Of a DNA stretch of 9,481 nt, positions 1 to 5,483 are shown piece by piece. Location of the stretch: contig JBFHEL010000143.1 of the NCBI GenBank assembly GCA_041584155.1, forward strand, positions 1 through 9,481, written 5' to 3'. The notes below the pieces were generated by a model. The model was not told the origin of the DNA. It saw only the letters and a program-made list of their open reading frames with translations, and made no database searches. Made by a program: the position numbers and the translations under genes. This stretch comes from Saccharicrinis sp041584155. Its GTDB lineage: Bacteria; Bacteroidota; Bacteroidia; Bacteroidales; Marinilabiliaceae. Each line of letters opens with the position of its first letter. The first letter of the stretch is position 1.

Positions 1-241
1 AAAAAGATTAATGTGATAGCCGGATGTTGGATTGTGAAACGCCAACAAGCATGACCAAAGATTTAGCTTGACTTGTCTTTGATTGAAGAAAAGGAAAATT
101 ATTGACGATTAGGCGATTCAAGTAGTATAATAAGAGCGTAGAAACATAGTTTAAACAGCTGAAACTGGCATGTTCGGAGCAAATTATTGAGTATACCATC
201 TGTCTTGTCTAAGCAGGAGTAGTATGGTTAATTTTGGCGAG
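1..241. other. Upstream intergenic stretch with no supported gene
   Basis: I see no convincing gene here. One plus-strand frame is open from the window edge to a TGA at 52-54 (17 codons, ending RQQA), which could be the tail of an upstream gene but is too short to assign. A minus-strand frame at 8-199 has no recognisable protein character. The right end carries the likely P-II promoter. Confidence 0.5.
205..236 (+). promoter_or_regulatory. Candidate Bacteroidota-type promoter for the P-II gene
   Basis: TTG at 205-207 is followed after 21 bases by TAATTTTG at 229-236, an exact match to the TAnnTTTG -7 box known for the primary sigma factor of Bacteroidota. Spacing is one or two bases longer than the usual 19-20. 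A start near 243 would leave a leader of about 50 bases that contains the hairpin at 242-264. This is a motif match only. Confidence 0.4.
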
Positions 242-264
242 GTTTGCTGCATCATACAGCAGAC
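242..264 (+). promoter_or_regulatory. Stem-loop in the P-II leader
   Basis: Bases 242-249 pair with 257-264 (8 bp including one G-U) around the 7-base loop CATCATA. It lies between the candidate promoter and the ATG at 296. It could be an RNA hairpin near the 5' end of the message or an operator. No U-tract follows, so it is not an intrinsic terminator. Confidence 0.35.
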
Positions 265-295
265 TAGTTGACCATTGAAAATTAAATTTAAAAAC

Positions 296-646
296 ATGAA
301 ATTAATAACAGCTATAATAAGAGAATATCAATTGGATCAGGTGCGCGAAGCACTGATTCAAGCAGGTATTACCCGTATTACTGTAACCCGGGTTTCCGGC
401 CATGGTAATCAAATAAGTAAAGAAGTTTACCGAGGTAAAGAAGTATTTCCTAATCTGACGCCAAAAATGCGTTTGGAAATTGCGGTAAATGATGAATATG
501 TTGAAAAAACAATAGATGCAATAATAAAAGCAGCTAAGTCACACAATGGCCATATGGGTGAAGTAGGTGATGGAAAGATATTTGTTACACCCCTTGAGCA
601 ATGTATCCGCATCCGCACCGAAGAGAGAGGTAGTTCTGCCATTTAA
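296..646 (+). CDS. P-II family nitrogen regulatory protein (GlnB/GlnK type)
   Basis: This is a small trimeric signalling protein of the P-II family. Members sense ATP/ADP and 2-oxoglutarate and control ammonium transporters, glutamine synthetase or other nitrogen targets. The ATG at 296 gives 116 residues starting MKLITAIIR, as is usual for the family; an in-frame TTG at 275 would add an atypical seven-residue extension. Visible features are the T-loop (about 36-55, HGNQISKEVYRGKEV), the B-loop GDGKIF at 91-96, and the C-terminal RIRTEERG with nucleotide-binding arginines. The usual YRGAEY is YRGKEV here, so the position of the uridylylated Tyr51 is Val50, arguing against classical GlnD modification. 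About four extra residues precede GDGKIF. No amtB or glutamine synthetase gene is visible beside it, so GlnB versus GlnK cannot be decided. Its last 28 codons are duplicated at 4310-4396. Confidence 0.93.
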   Translation: MKLITAIIREYQLDQVREALIQAGITRITVTRVSGHGNQISKEVYRGKEVFPNLTPKMRLEIAVNDEYVEKTIDAIIKAAKSHNGHMGEVGDGKIFVTPLEQCIRIRTEERGSSAI

Positions 647-668
647 TAGTGTAGAGATTTATACACTA
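647..668 (+). other. Small hairpin just after the P-II stop codon
   Basis: TAGTGTA at 647-653 pairs perfectly with TACACTA at 662-668 around an 8-base loop, directly after the P-II stop at 644-646 and just before the main terminator. It may protect the 3' end or simply form part of the end region. It is duplicated with the repeat at 4397-4418. Confidence 0.4.
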
Positions 669-679
669 ATCTAAACCAA

Positions 680-718
680 AAGCCTCTTCTACTTATTGTA
701 GAGGAGGCTTGTTTATTT
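680..718. terminator. Bidirectional terminator of the P-II gene and the opposing repeat-protein gene
   Basis: AAGCCTCTTCTAC (680-692) pairs with GTAGAGGAGGCTT (698-710): a 13-bp stem with one G-U and the loop TTATT. The plus strand continues GTTTATTT; the minus strand continues TTTTGGTTT, so it can serve both directions, each with a rather weak U-tract. The TAA stop of the opposing gene (693-695) sits inside the loop. Confidence 0.75.
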
Positions 719-1568
719 GTTCCCATAATTCTAAAAAGCGTTTATTAAAGTGTGCTATATTTCTTTTATTTTTAGTCTCAGCAAGTATATAAGATCGTTT
801 CATACCACCGGAATGGAATTTATTAAGTAAGGTAAATCCTACTACATATCCTGTAAAGTAATAGTTAATATATATGTTATAAATACCAAAGGTTAAAGCC
901 CCTGCATTTAAAGCAAAGCTAATACTTCCTTCTATCCATCTACCTGAATATATATGACCTAACCCAGGCATAACCATAGATAAATTTTTTGCCGTTTCAG
1001 GATTCTTTTTTCTTGGATAATTTTTACGTCTGTATAAATTCTTTGTATCTGCGATGAGAGTACTATCGAGATGGCTGTTTTTTATCAATGTTAGCGTCGT
1101 GTTTTTTGCTTCTTCAAATTTAAACATACTATTTAAACAGAGAACTTTAACCAAAAGTAACTTACTGGGAGTGATTTCATTGTGTGAAATAAATTCATAT
1201 TGATTAATGTTGGTTAATGCATTTTCAAAATTCCCTGCCAGATAATTACATAATGATTCCTCATAAAATTTTTCGGTAAATAAGGTATCGCTAATGGATG
1301 TAATTCTTATTTGATTTAAAGTTTCTGCAGCCTTATTAAAATTAAGTTGTTGTTTTAAAGAAAGCCCCTTTATATATAAAGCTTTCTTTTGATCTTCAGG
1401 TGAGTCTGAATAAAACAATACTCGTTCGCACTCTATAATACACTCTTGGTGTTTATGATTATTTAAGAGTTCTTGGCAATATTCTAGGGAATAATTATTG
1501 TTTTGCGAATTAATTATAAAGGTTACGCAAAGGAATATGAATGTTAAACAAGATTTTAGCATCTTCAT
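693..1568 (-). CDS. Exported helical-repeat protein with C-terminal PGxGxxYxG membrane segment (paralogue B)
   Basis: I do not recognise a named family with certainty. The 291-residue product starts with a Sec signal peptide (MKMLKSCLTFIFLCVTFIINS, likely cleaved near residue 22; Met3 is an alternative start). Residues about 25-180 are helical and TPR-like, with short paired-helix units such as NFNKAAETLNQI and AGNFENALTNI. Residues 197-240 carry SMVMPGLGHIYSGRWIEGS followed by hydrophobic helices, a glycine-rich membrane hairpin related in pattern to DUF5683/TM2-like segments. A basic tail follows. It shares this architecture with its upstream neighbour, whose 3' end overlaps its start by 59 bp, so they are probably tandem paralogues that are translationally coupled. 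The last seven codons and the stop lie in the 159-bp repeat. Probably located in the envelope; function unknown. Confidence 0.8.
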   Translation of the reverse strand: MKMLKSCLTFIFLCVTFIINSQNNNYSLEYCQELLNNHKHQECIIECERVLFYSDSPEDQKKALYIKGLSLKQQLNFNKAAETLNQIRITSISDTLFTEKFYEESLCNYLAGNFENALTNINQYEFISHNEITPSKLLLVKVLCLNSMFKFEEAKNTTLTLIKNSHLDSTLIADTKNLYRRKNYPRKKNPETAKNLSMVMPGLGHIYSGRWIEGSISFALNAGALTFGIYNIYINYYFTGYVVGFTLLNKFHSGGMKRSYILAETKNKRNIAHFNKRFLELWEQINKPPLQ

Positions 1569-2370
1569 AAGAATTGTATTCTTTGTTTGAAATTTTAGAA
1601 AGTTTAATTGTTCCGTATATGTTACCTAGATAAAAGCTAGTAAATGCTGAAGCAAAAAGAATGGATGAAAATTTTTCAGGACCACGCTTATTGAAATTTT
1701 CAGCTGTAACCAATCCAAGTCCTGTCACAATTAATAAGGAGGAAATTCCTTGACCGGTTTTTCCTAAATATATTTTACCGCTCCCGGGTATTATGGATGA
1801 TAATATTGCGGCAACGGCAGTCGATTTCTTTTTATGTGTACATAGCTCGTTTGCAATTGAATTAATTATTAAATTTTCTTTTTTTATACCATAAAAATCT
1901 TTATCAAGTTCATTTTGGGATTGATTATAATTAGAGAAATCTCTATTTAATAGGTATACTCCACTTTTTAAGTAATTCTTAATAATTGAATCTTGTTTGT
2001 TCTTTGGTAAAAATGTATTTAATAGATCAATTGCTTCAGAATAATTCTTTAAGTGAGCCTTGTTGTAAGAAGCAAAGAGCTGAGATTTTGAATAAAAACA
2101 TGAATTTAAATTCACCTGTTTAAAATATTCCACAGATTCATCTAGCTGTTTGGAAGAGTATAAACTCCAACCAGTCAGGTAATTAATGGAATCAATTGTA
2201 TTCTCGTTAAGTGAGTCTATGGTTTTGGGGTAAGAATTGAGTAGCTTAATTGCAGCGCTGTATTCTTCCTTTGCAATTAAATATTCAATAAAAGGAAGTT
2301 CTTTATTAATTTGAGAATAGCCCAATATATTAATAAAAAACACAACATATAATAAAGTTAAAATTTTCAT
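1510..2370 (-). CDS. Exported helical-repeat protein with C-terminal PGxGxxYxG membrane segment (paralogue A)
   Basis: The ATG at 2370 gives 286 residues beginning MKILTLLYVVFFINILGYSQ, a clear Sec signal peptide. A longer reading from 2436 would bury it behind 22 polar residues and overlap the upstream gene. Residues about 20-175 look like degenerate TPRs (KEEYSAAIKLLNSYP, SKQLDESVEYFKQV, LKNYSEAIDLLNTF). Residues 189-205 read LSSIIPGSGKIYLGKTG, then hydrophobic segments near 207-225 and 236-255. This matches the neighbouring paralogue at S-x-x-[IM]-P-G-x-G-x-I-Y-x-G. The start lies 16 bp after the YidD-like gene's stop, with AAAGG upstream, and the 3' end overlaps the next gene by 59 bp, so it is a middle gene of a tight operon. 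It is probably anchored in the envelope with its repeat part in the periplasm, perhaps as a scaffold. No catalytic motif is visible. Confidence 0.8.
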   Translation of the reverse strand: MKILTLLYVVFFINILGYSQINKELPFIEYLIAKEEYSAAIKLLNSYPKTIDSLNENTIDSINYLTGWSLYSSKQLDESVEYFKQVNLNSCFYSKSQLFASYNKAHLKNYSEAIDLLNTFLPKNKQDSIIKNYLKSGVYLLNRDFSNYNQSQNELDKDFYGIKKENLIINSIANELCTHKKKSTAVAAILSSIIPGSGKIYLGKTGQGISSLLIVTGLGLVTAENFNKRGPEKFSSILFASAFTSFYLGNIYGTIKLSKISNKEYNSYEDAKILFNIHIPLRNLYN

Positions 2371-2386
2371 ATTTAATAGTTTGCCT

Positions 2387-2896
2387 TTATTTATATTCTT
2401 TAGCTGTATCAATAAATCTTCTTTTTTCTTCGTCAAATTTTATGGGATGTAAATCCGACTGAGCTATTCGGTTACATCTGCTTAATCTATCTGAGGTAAG
2501 CAATATACCTTTAAAAAGACCATGTTCTTTTAAGCAATGTTTGCAAAAATTGGAACATGAGGGCTCATATAAACAATCGGCTGAAAATTGTATTGATAAT
2601 CCACTTTGGTAGGCAAATAATAAGGAGCCAAATACCCAATTCAGAGGATTAAGTTTCTTCTTAAACGGTTCCCCTTTAAGATAAAACTCTCTTTTGCGGG
2701 AATATATTTTTTGAGTATTATTAATTTCAGTATTTAATTGTGTATTTACAATTTCTATATCGTTGTTTTTAGTGATTTCTACTTTTTTTTGAGCGCATAA
2801 TATATTTGATATCAGTAGAAATAAACTAATGACGATAGTTTTTTTATTCGATATGATCTGCGTCTGCTGGTATGTCAAATTTAAATAATCTTTCAT
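2387..2896 (-). CDS. Exported YidD-domain protein (membrane protein insertion efficiency factor-like)
   Basis: The C-terminal half (about 87-160 of 169 residues) matches the YidD family: FAYQSGLSIQFSADCLY, EPSCSNF, HGLFKGI, RLSRC, then an HPI element. The family's conserved Cys pattern is present (C108, C114, C141), with extra C118 and C121. Standard YidD is about 70-90 residues, cytoplasmic and inner-membrane-associated, and assists YidC-dependent insertion. Here residues 17-36 form a hydrophobic stretch ending LLISNILCAQ that looks like a Sec or lipoprotein-like signal, followed by a polar linker (about 37-80). The domain is therefore probably outside the cytoplasm, which is unusual. ATG 2896 lies inside the LolA-like gene (53-bp overlap) and gives a long n-region. 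No ATG lies nearer the hydrophobic stretch; a TTG six codons downstream is possible. Likely a specialised paralogue rather than the housekeeping yidD. Confidence 0.78.
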   Translation of the reverse strand: MKDYLNLTYQQTQIISNKKTIVISLFLLISNILCAQKKVEITKNNDIEIVNTQLNTEINNTQKIYSRKREFYLKGEPFKKKLNPLNWVFGSLLFAYQSGLSIQFSADCLYEPSCSNFCKHCLKEHGLFKGILLTSDRLSRCNRIAQSDLHPIKFDEEKRRFIDTAKEYK

Positions 2897-3545
2897 CTAC
2901 TTCGTTTCCTAGTTTAATGTTTGAAATACTGGTTCTTTTTATGATGGAATCATTTGATGGGGTATAAGATATTTCTGTGATTTTTTGAGGTAAATTAAAG
3001 AAACTACCTTGGTAGTATTCATAATAATAAGTTTTTCGAATTACATTATTTTTGATATCTCGATATTCGCTATAGATAGGTACCATATTCTCGTAAACAA
3101 TATCTACTTCCTTAACAGTAGTTATGTTAATAGGAGATTCCCATGTTACGATTAGATTATCACCTTCATATTTTGAATTCTTTATAGTAAAACCTTCATT
3201 TTTTAATCCTAAATCTTCAGTTTTATTTGAGACAAAATAATATACTAACTCATTTTTACTTGAATAATGTGTGTTGTGAGAAAAAGAAACTGTATTTTCT
3301 TTAGGCATGTAAATTGTTATTTCACCTTTGGAATTAATTGTTTTATAAAATTCTGTTGGATTATTGTAATAGCATATGATTTCTTCTTTTCTTCCGTCGT
3401 AAAGTGTGGTATTTTCGATAGTAAAAAGCTTGCCCATTTTTAATGCCTGGTATTTTACATCAACGGAAATCAAATTGTTGTAGTTTTGAGCAATAGTTAG
3501 TTTACAAAATATAACTAAAGTGACAAAAAAAAATATTTTTTTCAT
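2844..3545 (-). CDS. LolA-like periplasmic protein
   Basis: The product has 233 residues with a Sec signal peptide (MKKIFFFVTLVIFCKLTIAQ) and no lipobox. The mature part is rich in alternating beta strands and ends in a pattern seen in Bacteroidota LolA-fold proteins: a strand pair around YYEYYQGSFFNLPQKIT (174-190), then SISNIKLGNEVDERLFKFDIP (206-226), where the LFxFxIP end is typical. LolA shuttles lipoproteins across the periplasm; LolA-like paralogues bind other lipidic cargo. The resemblance is at motif level, and the N-terminal two thirds are divergent. It is the first gene of the four-gene operon. Its start lies 22 bases after the TM2-gene terminator stem, and I see no promoter of its own, so expression may depend on read-through. 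Its 3' end overlaps the YidD-like gene by 53 bp. Confidence 0.65.
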   Translation of the reverse strand: MKKIFFFVTLVIFCKLTIAQNYNNLISVDVKYQALKMGKLFTIENTTLYDGRKEEIICYYNNPTEFYKTINSKGEITIYMPKENTVSFSHNTHYSSKNELVYYFVSNKTEDLGLKNEGFTIKNSKYEGDNLIVTWESPINITTVKEVDIVYENMVPIYSEYRDIKNNVIRKTYYYEYYQGSFFNLPQKITEISYTPSNDSIIKRTSISNIKLGNEVDERLFKFDIPADADHIE

Positions 3546-3566
3546 AAAGAAAAGGTTTAAAATAAA

Positions 3567-3590
3567 AACAGGCTGTATGAACAGCCTGTT
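3567..3590 (-). terminator. Intrinsic terminator after the TM2-domain gene
   Basis: AACAGGCTGT (3567-3576) pairs perfectly with ACAGCCTGTT (3581-3590), a 10-bp stem with a 4-base loop. On the minus strand it is followed by TTTTATTTT. It lies 25 bases after the TM2 gene stop and ends just before the LolA-like gene, so it separates or attenuates the two. Confidence 0.85.
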
Positions 3591-3615
3591 AAGTTAATTT
3601 TATGTTGTAGGAAAA

Positions 3616-4023
3616 TTACCACATAAAGAATTTAGGATTGTCAACGTATTGTGAAATGTCATCAAAGTTAATAGCGATAACAATTAAGTCAACAAGAGGA
3701 ACTAATCCAAAGATACCACCACAGGTTAAGATATAACCTAATCCAGTCATAACTTTTGTACCTAAGTAAAAACGGTGAATACCTAAACCTCCTAAAAAGA
3801 AGTCGATAATAAGTGCTGCAGCAGCACTTTTTTCTGTAACTGCAGCTTGTGGTGCATTTGTTGCCTCTCCTAAGCCGTTAAACATAATGCTCATTGTACC
3901 TGTTTCTGCGTTATTGAAAAGTGTCTCAATCGCTGAATCGTTAATTTTGTACGATGCACTCATTGTTGAAGTAGCTGCAGAAATTCCAAGAATTAATGCA
4001 AAAAGAATAAATACTTTTTTCAT
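3616..4023 (-). CDS. TM2-domain membrane protein with signal peptide
   Basis: The product has 135 residues. A signal peptide (MKKVFILFALILGISAATSTMSA) is followed by a short polar region (about 24-62). A TM2 domain spans about 65-119: EKSAAAALIIDFFLGGLGIH, RFYLGTK, a second hydrophobic segment, and Asp112 in VPLVDLIVIA. TM2 domains are two-helix membrane modules of unknown biochemical role; the GGxGxHRFYLG signature is clear. The G-x-G-x-x-x-Y-x-G element resembles the PGxGxxYxG segments of the two repeat proteins further along the operon, which suggests a functional or structural link. The gene has its own terminator and a candidate promoter, so it may be transcribed alone or lead the whole block by read-through. 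Confidence 0.88.
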   Translation of the reverse strand: MKKVFILFALILGISAATSTMSASYKINDSAIETLFNNAETGTMSIMFNGLGEATNAPQAAVTEKSAAAALIIDFFLGGLGIHRFYLGTKVMTGLGYILTCGGIFGLVPLVDLIVIAINFDDISQYVDNPKFFMW

Positions 4024-4059
4024 TTTAAGTTTTGTTTATGATTATAAAATTTAAAGCGA

Positions 4060-4090
4060 TAAAAGTATTATTATTAAATAATGTAAACAA
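4060..4090 (-). promoter_or_regulatory. Candidate promoter for the TM2-domain gene
   Basis: On the minus strand TTG (4090-4088) is followed after 20 bases by TACTTTTA (4067-4060), one mismatch from TAnnTTTG. Transcription would start near 4053, about 30 bases before the ATG at 4023. This is a motif-level call; surrounding DNA is very A/T-rich, which raises chance matches. Confidence 0.35.
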
Positions 4091-4309
4091 GTTGTTTGTT
4101 TAAATTTATATTATTTTTTTTTTAATGTAATGTTGGTATTTGTAAGTCCTTGATATCTCATTTGATACGTTCGTTATTGGATGGAGCTATAGTTAATAGA
4201 TAAGGTTTTTAATAGTAAGTATGTTAATTATGTAATTTACTTATAATTTTTCACTAGTAAAATATATCTCTGTTTTTTGGCCACAAAATCATATAACGTT
4301 TATATAAGA
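4091..4309. other. A/T-rich non-coding stretch at the right end of the inserted block
   Basis: No gene is supported here on either strand. It contains a run of ten T (4113-4122) and no IS-type terminal inverted repeats that I can see. It ends exactly where the second repeat copy begins, so it represents the right edge of the inserted DNA. Confidence 0.5.
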
Positions 4310-4396
4310 GAAGTAGGTGATGGAAAGATATTTGTAACACCCCTTGAGCAATGTATCCGCATCCGCACCGAAGAGAGAGGTAGTTCTGCCATTTAA
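4310..4396 (+). pseudogene. P-II gene 3' fragment (last 28 codons)
   Basis: This fragment repeats codons 89-116 of the P-II gene, including GDGKIF and RIRTEERG, up to the TAA at 4394-4396. It has no start and no upstream P-II sequence. The frame opens back to 4247 without an ATG. The single difference from the intact gene is synonymous. It is best read as the displaced 3' end left by an insertion, or carried by one, rather than a functional gene. Confidence 0.92.
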
Positions 4397-4429
4397 TAGT
4401 GTAGAGATTTATACACTAATCTAAACCAA

Positions 4430-4468
4430 AAGCCTCTTCTACTTATTGTAGAGGAGGCTTGTTTATTT
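4430..4468. terminator. Terminator copy at the kinase 3' end
   Basis: This is the same 13-bp stem with TTATT loop as at 680-710 (here 4430-4442 and 4448-4460). It lies directly after the kinase stop and would end kinase transcription on the minus strand. In the inferred uninterrupted locus it would have served both the P-II and kinase genes. Confidence 0.75.
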
Positions 4469-5252
4469 ATCTTGCCAAAACTTTAGGCGATTGGACTATA
4501 TGTTTGATAGAATTTAATATTTTCTTTTCTACCTTTCTTTTTCTTAGGGCTGCATATTTAATGGCAATAAGTTCAAGTGAGGTATTTGTGGGATCTTTAT
4601 GGAGTTTTTGTGCATAATATTGGCCTATTAAAGTTAAGGCATATGGATTAGCACAAAGACCTTTTAGGTGACGAAGTGAATTTTTATATCCCATTTTTCT
4701 ATTAAAACGCACTCGGTTTAAATCTACAATAGAAAATGAATAGCTGCCATCTGGCAGTTGGCTCACCATAGTGTTGGCTCCGTTAAAGTCCCTATGAAAG
4801 ATGCCATTGTTATGAAGTTTGTCTACGGCAAAATCAATAAATTCTTTGATGATTTGTTCTCTATTTGGGATATTCTGATTAAAAACTTCCGACATGGTAA
4901 ATAAAGAGTCTTCATATTCGCACAGATAATATGATTGGGTGAGGATATTCAATCGGTTATATTGTTCAATAAAACCGATAGGACGAGGGGTGTGTATGCC
5001 TAGTTTTAAAAAGTTTTGTGCGCACAGATAGGATCGCTCTGCTTTGCTTTTTCGAATGAATGAATAAACCAGAATGTTTAACAGGGTTGGTTTTCCAAAC
5101 TTTTTAATGCATACCCGGGTATTGTTTGTTTCAATAACTTTAATTTGATTTCGTCCTTTTTTTAGGAAATCTCCTTCTGTTTCGAAATGCTCTTTTAGGT
5201 TTAATGCAAAAGATTTAAGTGTCTTGAATTCATTTGCCAGGGTAATATGCAT
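4467..5252 (-). CDS. Kdo/WaaP-type lipopolysaccharide kinase family protein
   Basis: This 261-residue protein-kinase-like fold enzyme belongs to the family that phosphorylates LPS core sugars (Kdo kinase, WaaP/InaA type). Visible elements are the beta3 lysine in VCIKKF (K50), the helix-C glutamate in KAERSY (E72), the catalytic loop HRDFNGANTM (H153, D155, N160), and the metal-binding DLN at 177-179 in place of DFG. All catalytic residues are present, so it is probably active on an inner-core sugar at the cytoplasmic face of the inner membrane. Residues after about 185 form a basic helical tail. It has its own promoter (5282-5312) and appears monocistronic. It converges on the P-II fragment, and its stop codon marks the right limit of the direct repeat. 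The exact sugar substrate cannot be told from sequence. Confidence 0.85.
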   Translation of the reverse strand: MHITLANEFKTLKSFALNLKEHFETEGDFLKKGRNQIKVIETNNTRVCIKKFGKPTLLNILVYSFIRKSKAERSYLCAQNFLKLGIHTPRPIGFIEQYNRLNILTQSYYLCEYEDSLFTMSEVFNQNIPNREQIIKEFIDFAVDKLHNNGIFHRDFNGANTMVSQLPDGSYSFSIVDLNRVRFNRKMGYKNSLRHLKGLCANPYALTLIGQYYAQKLHKDPTNTSLELIAIKYAALRKRKVEKKILNSIKHIVQSPKVLAR

Positions 5253-5281
5253 CAGATTCTTTTGTTTAAGTTTTTATAAAA

Positions 5282-5312
5282 CAAATTTATTTAGAAGTTT
5301 ATATTCTCTCAA
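5282..5312 (-). promoter_or_regulatory. Promoter of the kinase gene
   Basis: On the minus strand TTG (5312-5310) is followed after exactly 20 bases by TAAATTTG (5289-5282), an exact TAnnTTTG match. Transcription would start near 5275, about 23 bases before the ATG at 5252. It is the best promoter match in the window. Confidence 0.6.
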
Positions 5313-5483
5313 GAATTGTTTATTAAAATGGTAAAAATAGAGTTTGAAATGTAAAATTGTAGAAGGATGAGGCCTTGATAAATATCTTTAGGACACAATT
5401 GTGTGACTTATCTGTTATATTTATAAGATGCATTTTACCTTGGGAAGGTAGGGTTATGTGTTAGTATGAATTAACTGATGATA
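5313..5483. other. Intergenic stretch with two small palindromes
   Basis: No gene is supported. It holds the perfect 12-bp palindrome ACACAATTGTGT at 5393-5404 and TACCTTGGGAAGGTA at 5436-5450 (6-bp arms, 3-base centre). They lie 140-200 bp upstream of the kinase gene and downstream of the peroxiredoxin terminator. No assigned function. Confidence 0.5.

Larger units (their letters stand above)
560..718. repeat. 159-bp direct repeat, copy 1 (P-II 3' end plus terminator)
   Basis: Bases 560-718 match 4310-4468 at 158 of 159 positions, in the same orientation and exactly 3750 bp apart. The only difference is T586 versus A4336, the third base of a Val codon (GTT versus GTA), so it is silent in the P-II frame. 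The copy begins at the codon for Glu89 of the intact P-II gene and ends after the terminator. Similarity stops abruptly on both sides: 559/4309 differ, and so do 719/4469. Confidence 0.97.
4310..4468. repeat. 159-bp direct repeat, copy 2
   Basis: This is the second copy of the segment at 560-718, with one mismatch (A4336 versus T586). It contains the P-II gene fragment, the small hairpin and the bidirectional terminator. Its right end falls two bases into the kinase stop codon (4467-4469), where similarity to copy 1 stops. Confidence 0.97.

Noticed and set aside
8..199. 63-codon minus-strand frame as a gene
   Set aside because: There is no recognisable domain, signal or context, and composition is like non-coding DNA.
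236..247. Sigma-54 promoter upstream of the P-II gene (GG at 236-237, GC at 246-247)
   Set aside because: The GG and GC are separated by 8 bases instead of the strict 10, so sigma-54 recognition is unlikely.
275..295. TTG start at 275 extending the P-II protein by seven residues
   Set aside because: The ATG at 296 gives the standard MKLITAIIR beginning of P-II proteins; the extension KIKFKN has no family support.
427..642. Minus-strand frame opposite the P-II gene
   Set aside because: It is an antisense shadow of a well-supported conserved gene.
2371..2436. 22-residue N-terminal extension of repeat protein A
   Set aside because: It would place polar residues before an otherwise perfect signal peptide and overlap the YidD-like gene; the start at 2370 fits better.
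719..4309. Insertion sequence or transposon carrying its own transposase
   Set aside because: No transposase, integrase or terminal inverted repeats are visible; the 159-bp direct repeat is far longer than a target-site duplication.
560..4468. CRISPR-like repeat structure
   Set aside because: There are only two copies, 3.75 kb apart, containing coding sequence and a terminator, and no regularly spaced array.
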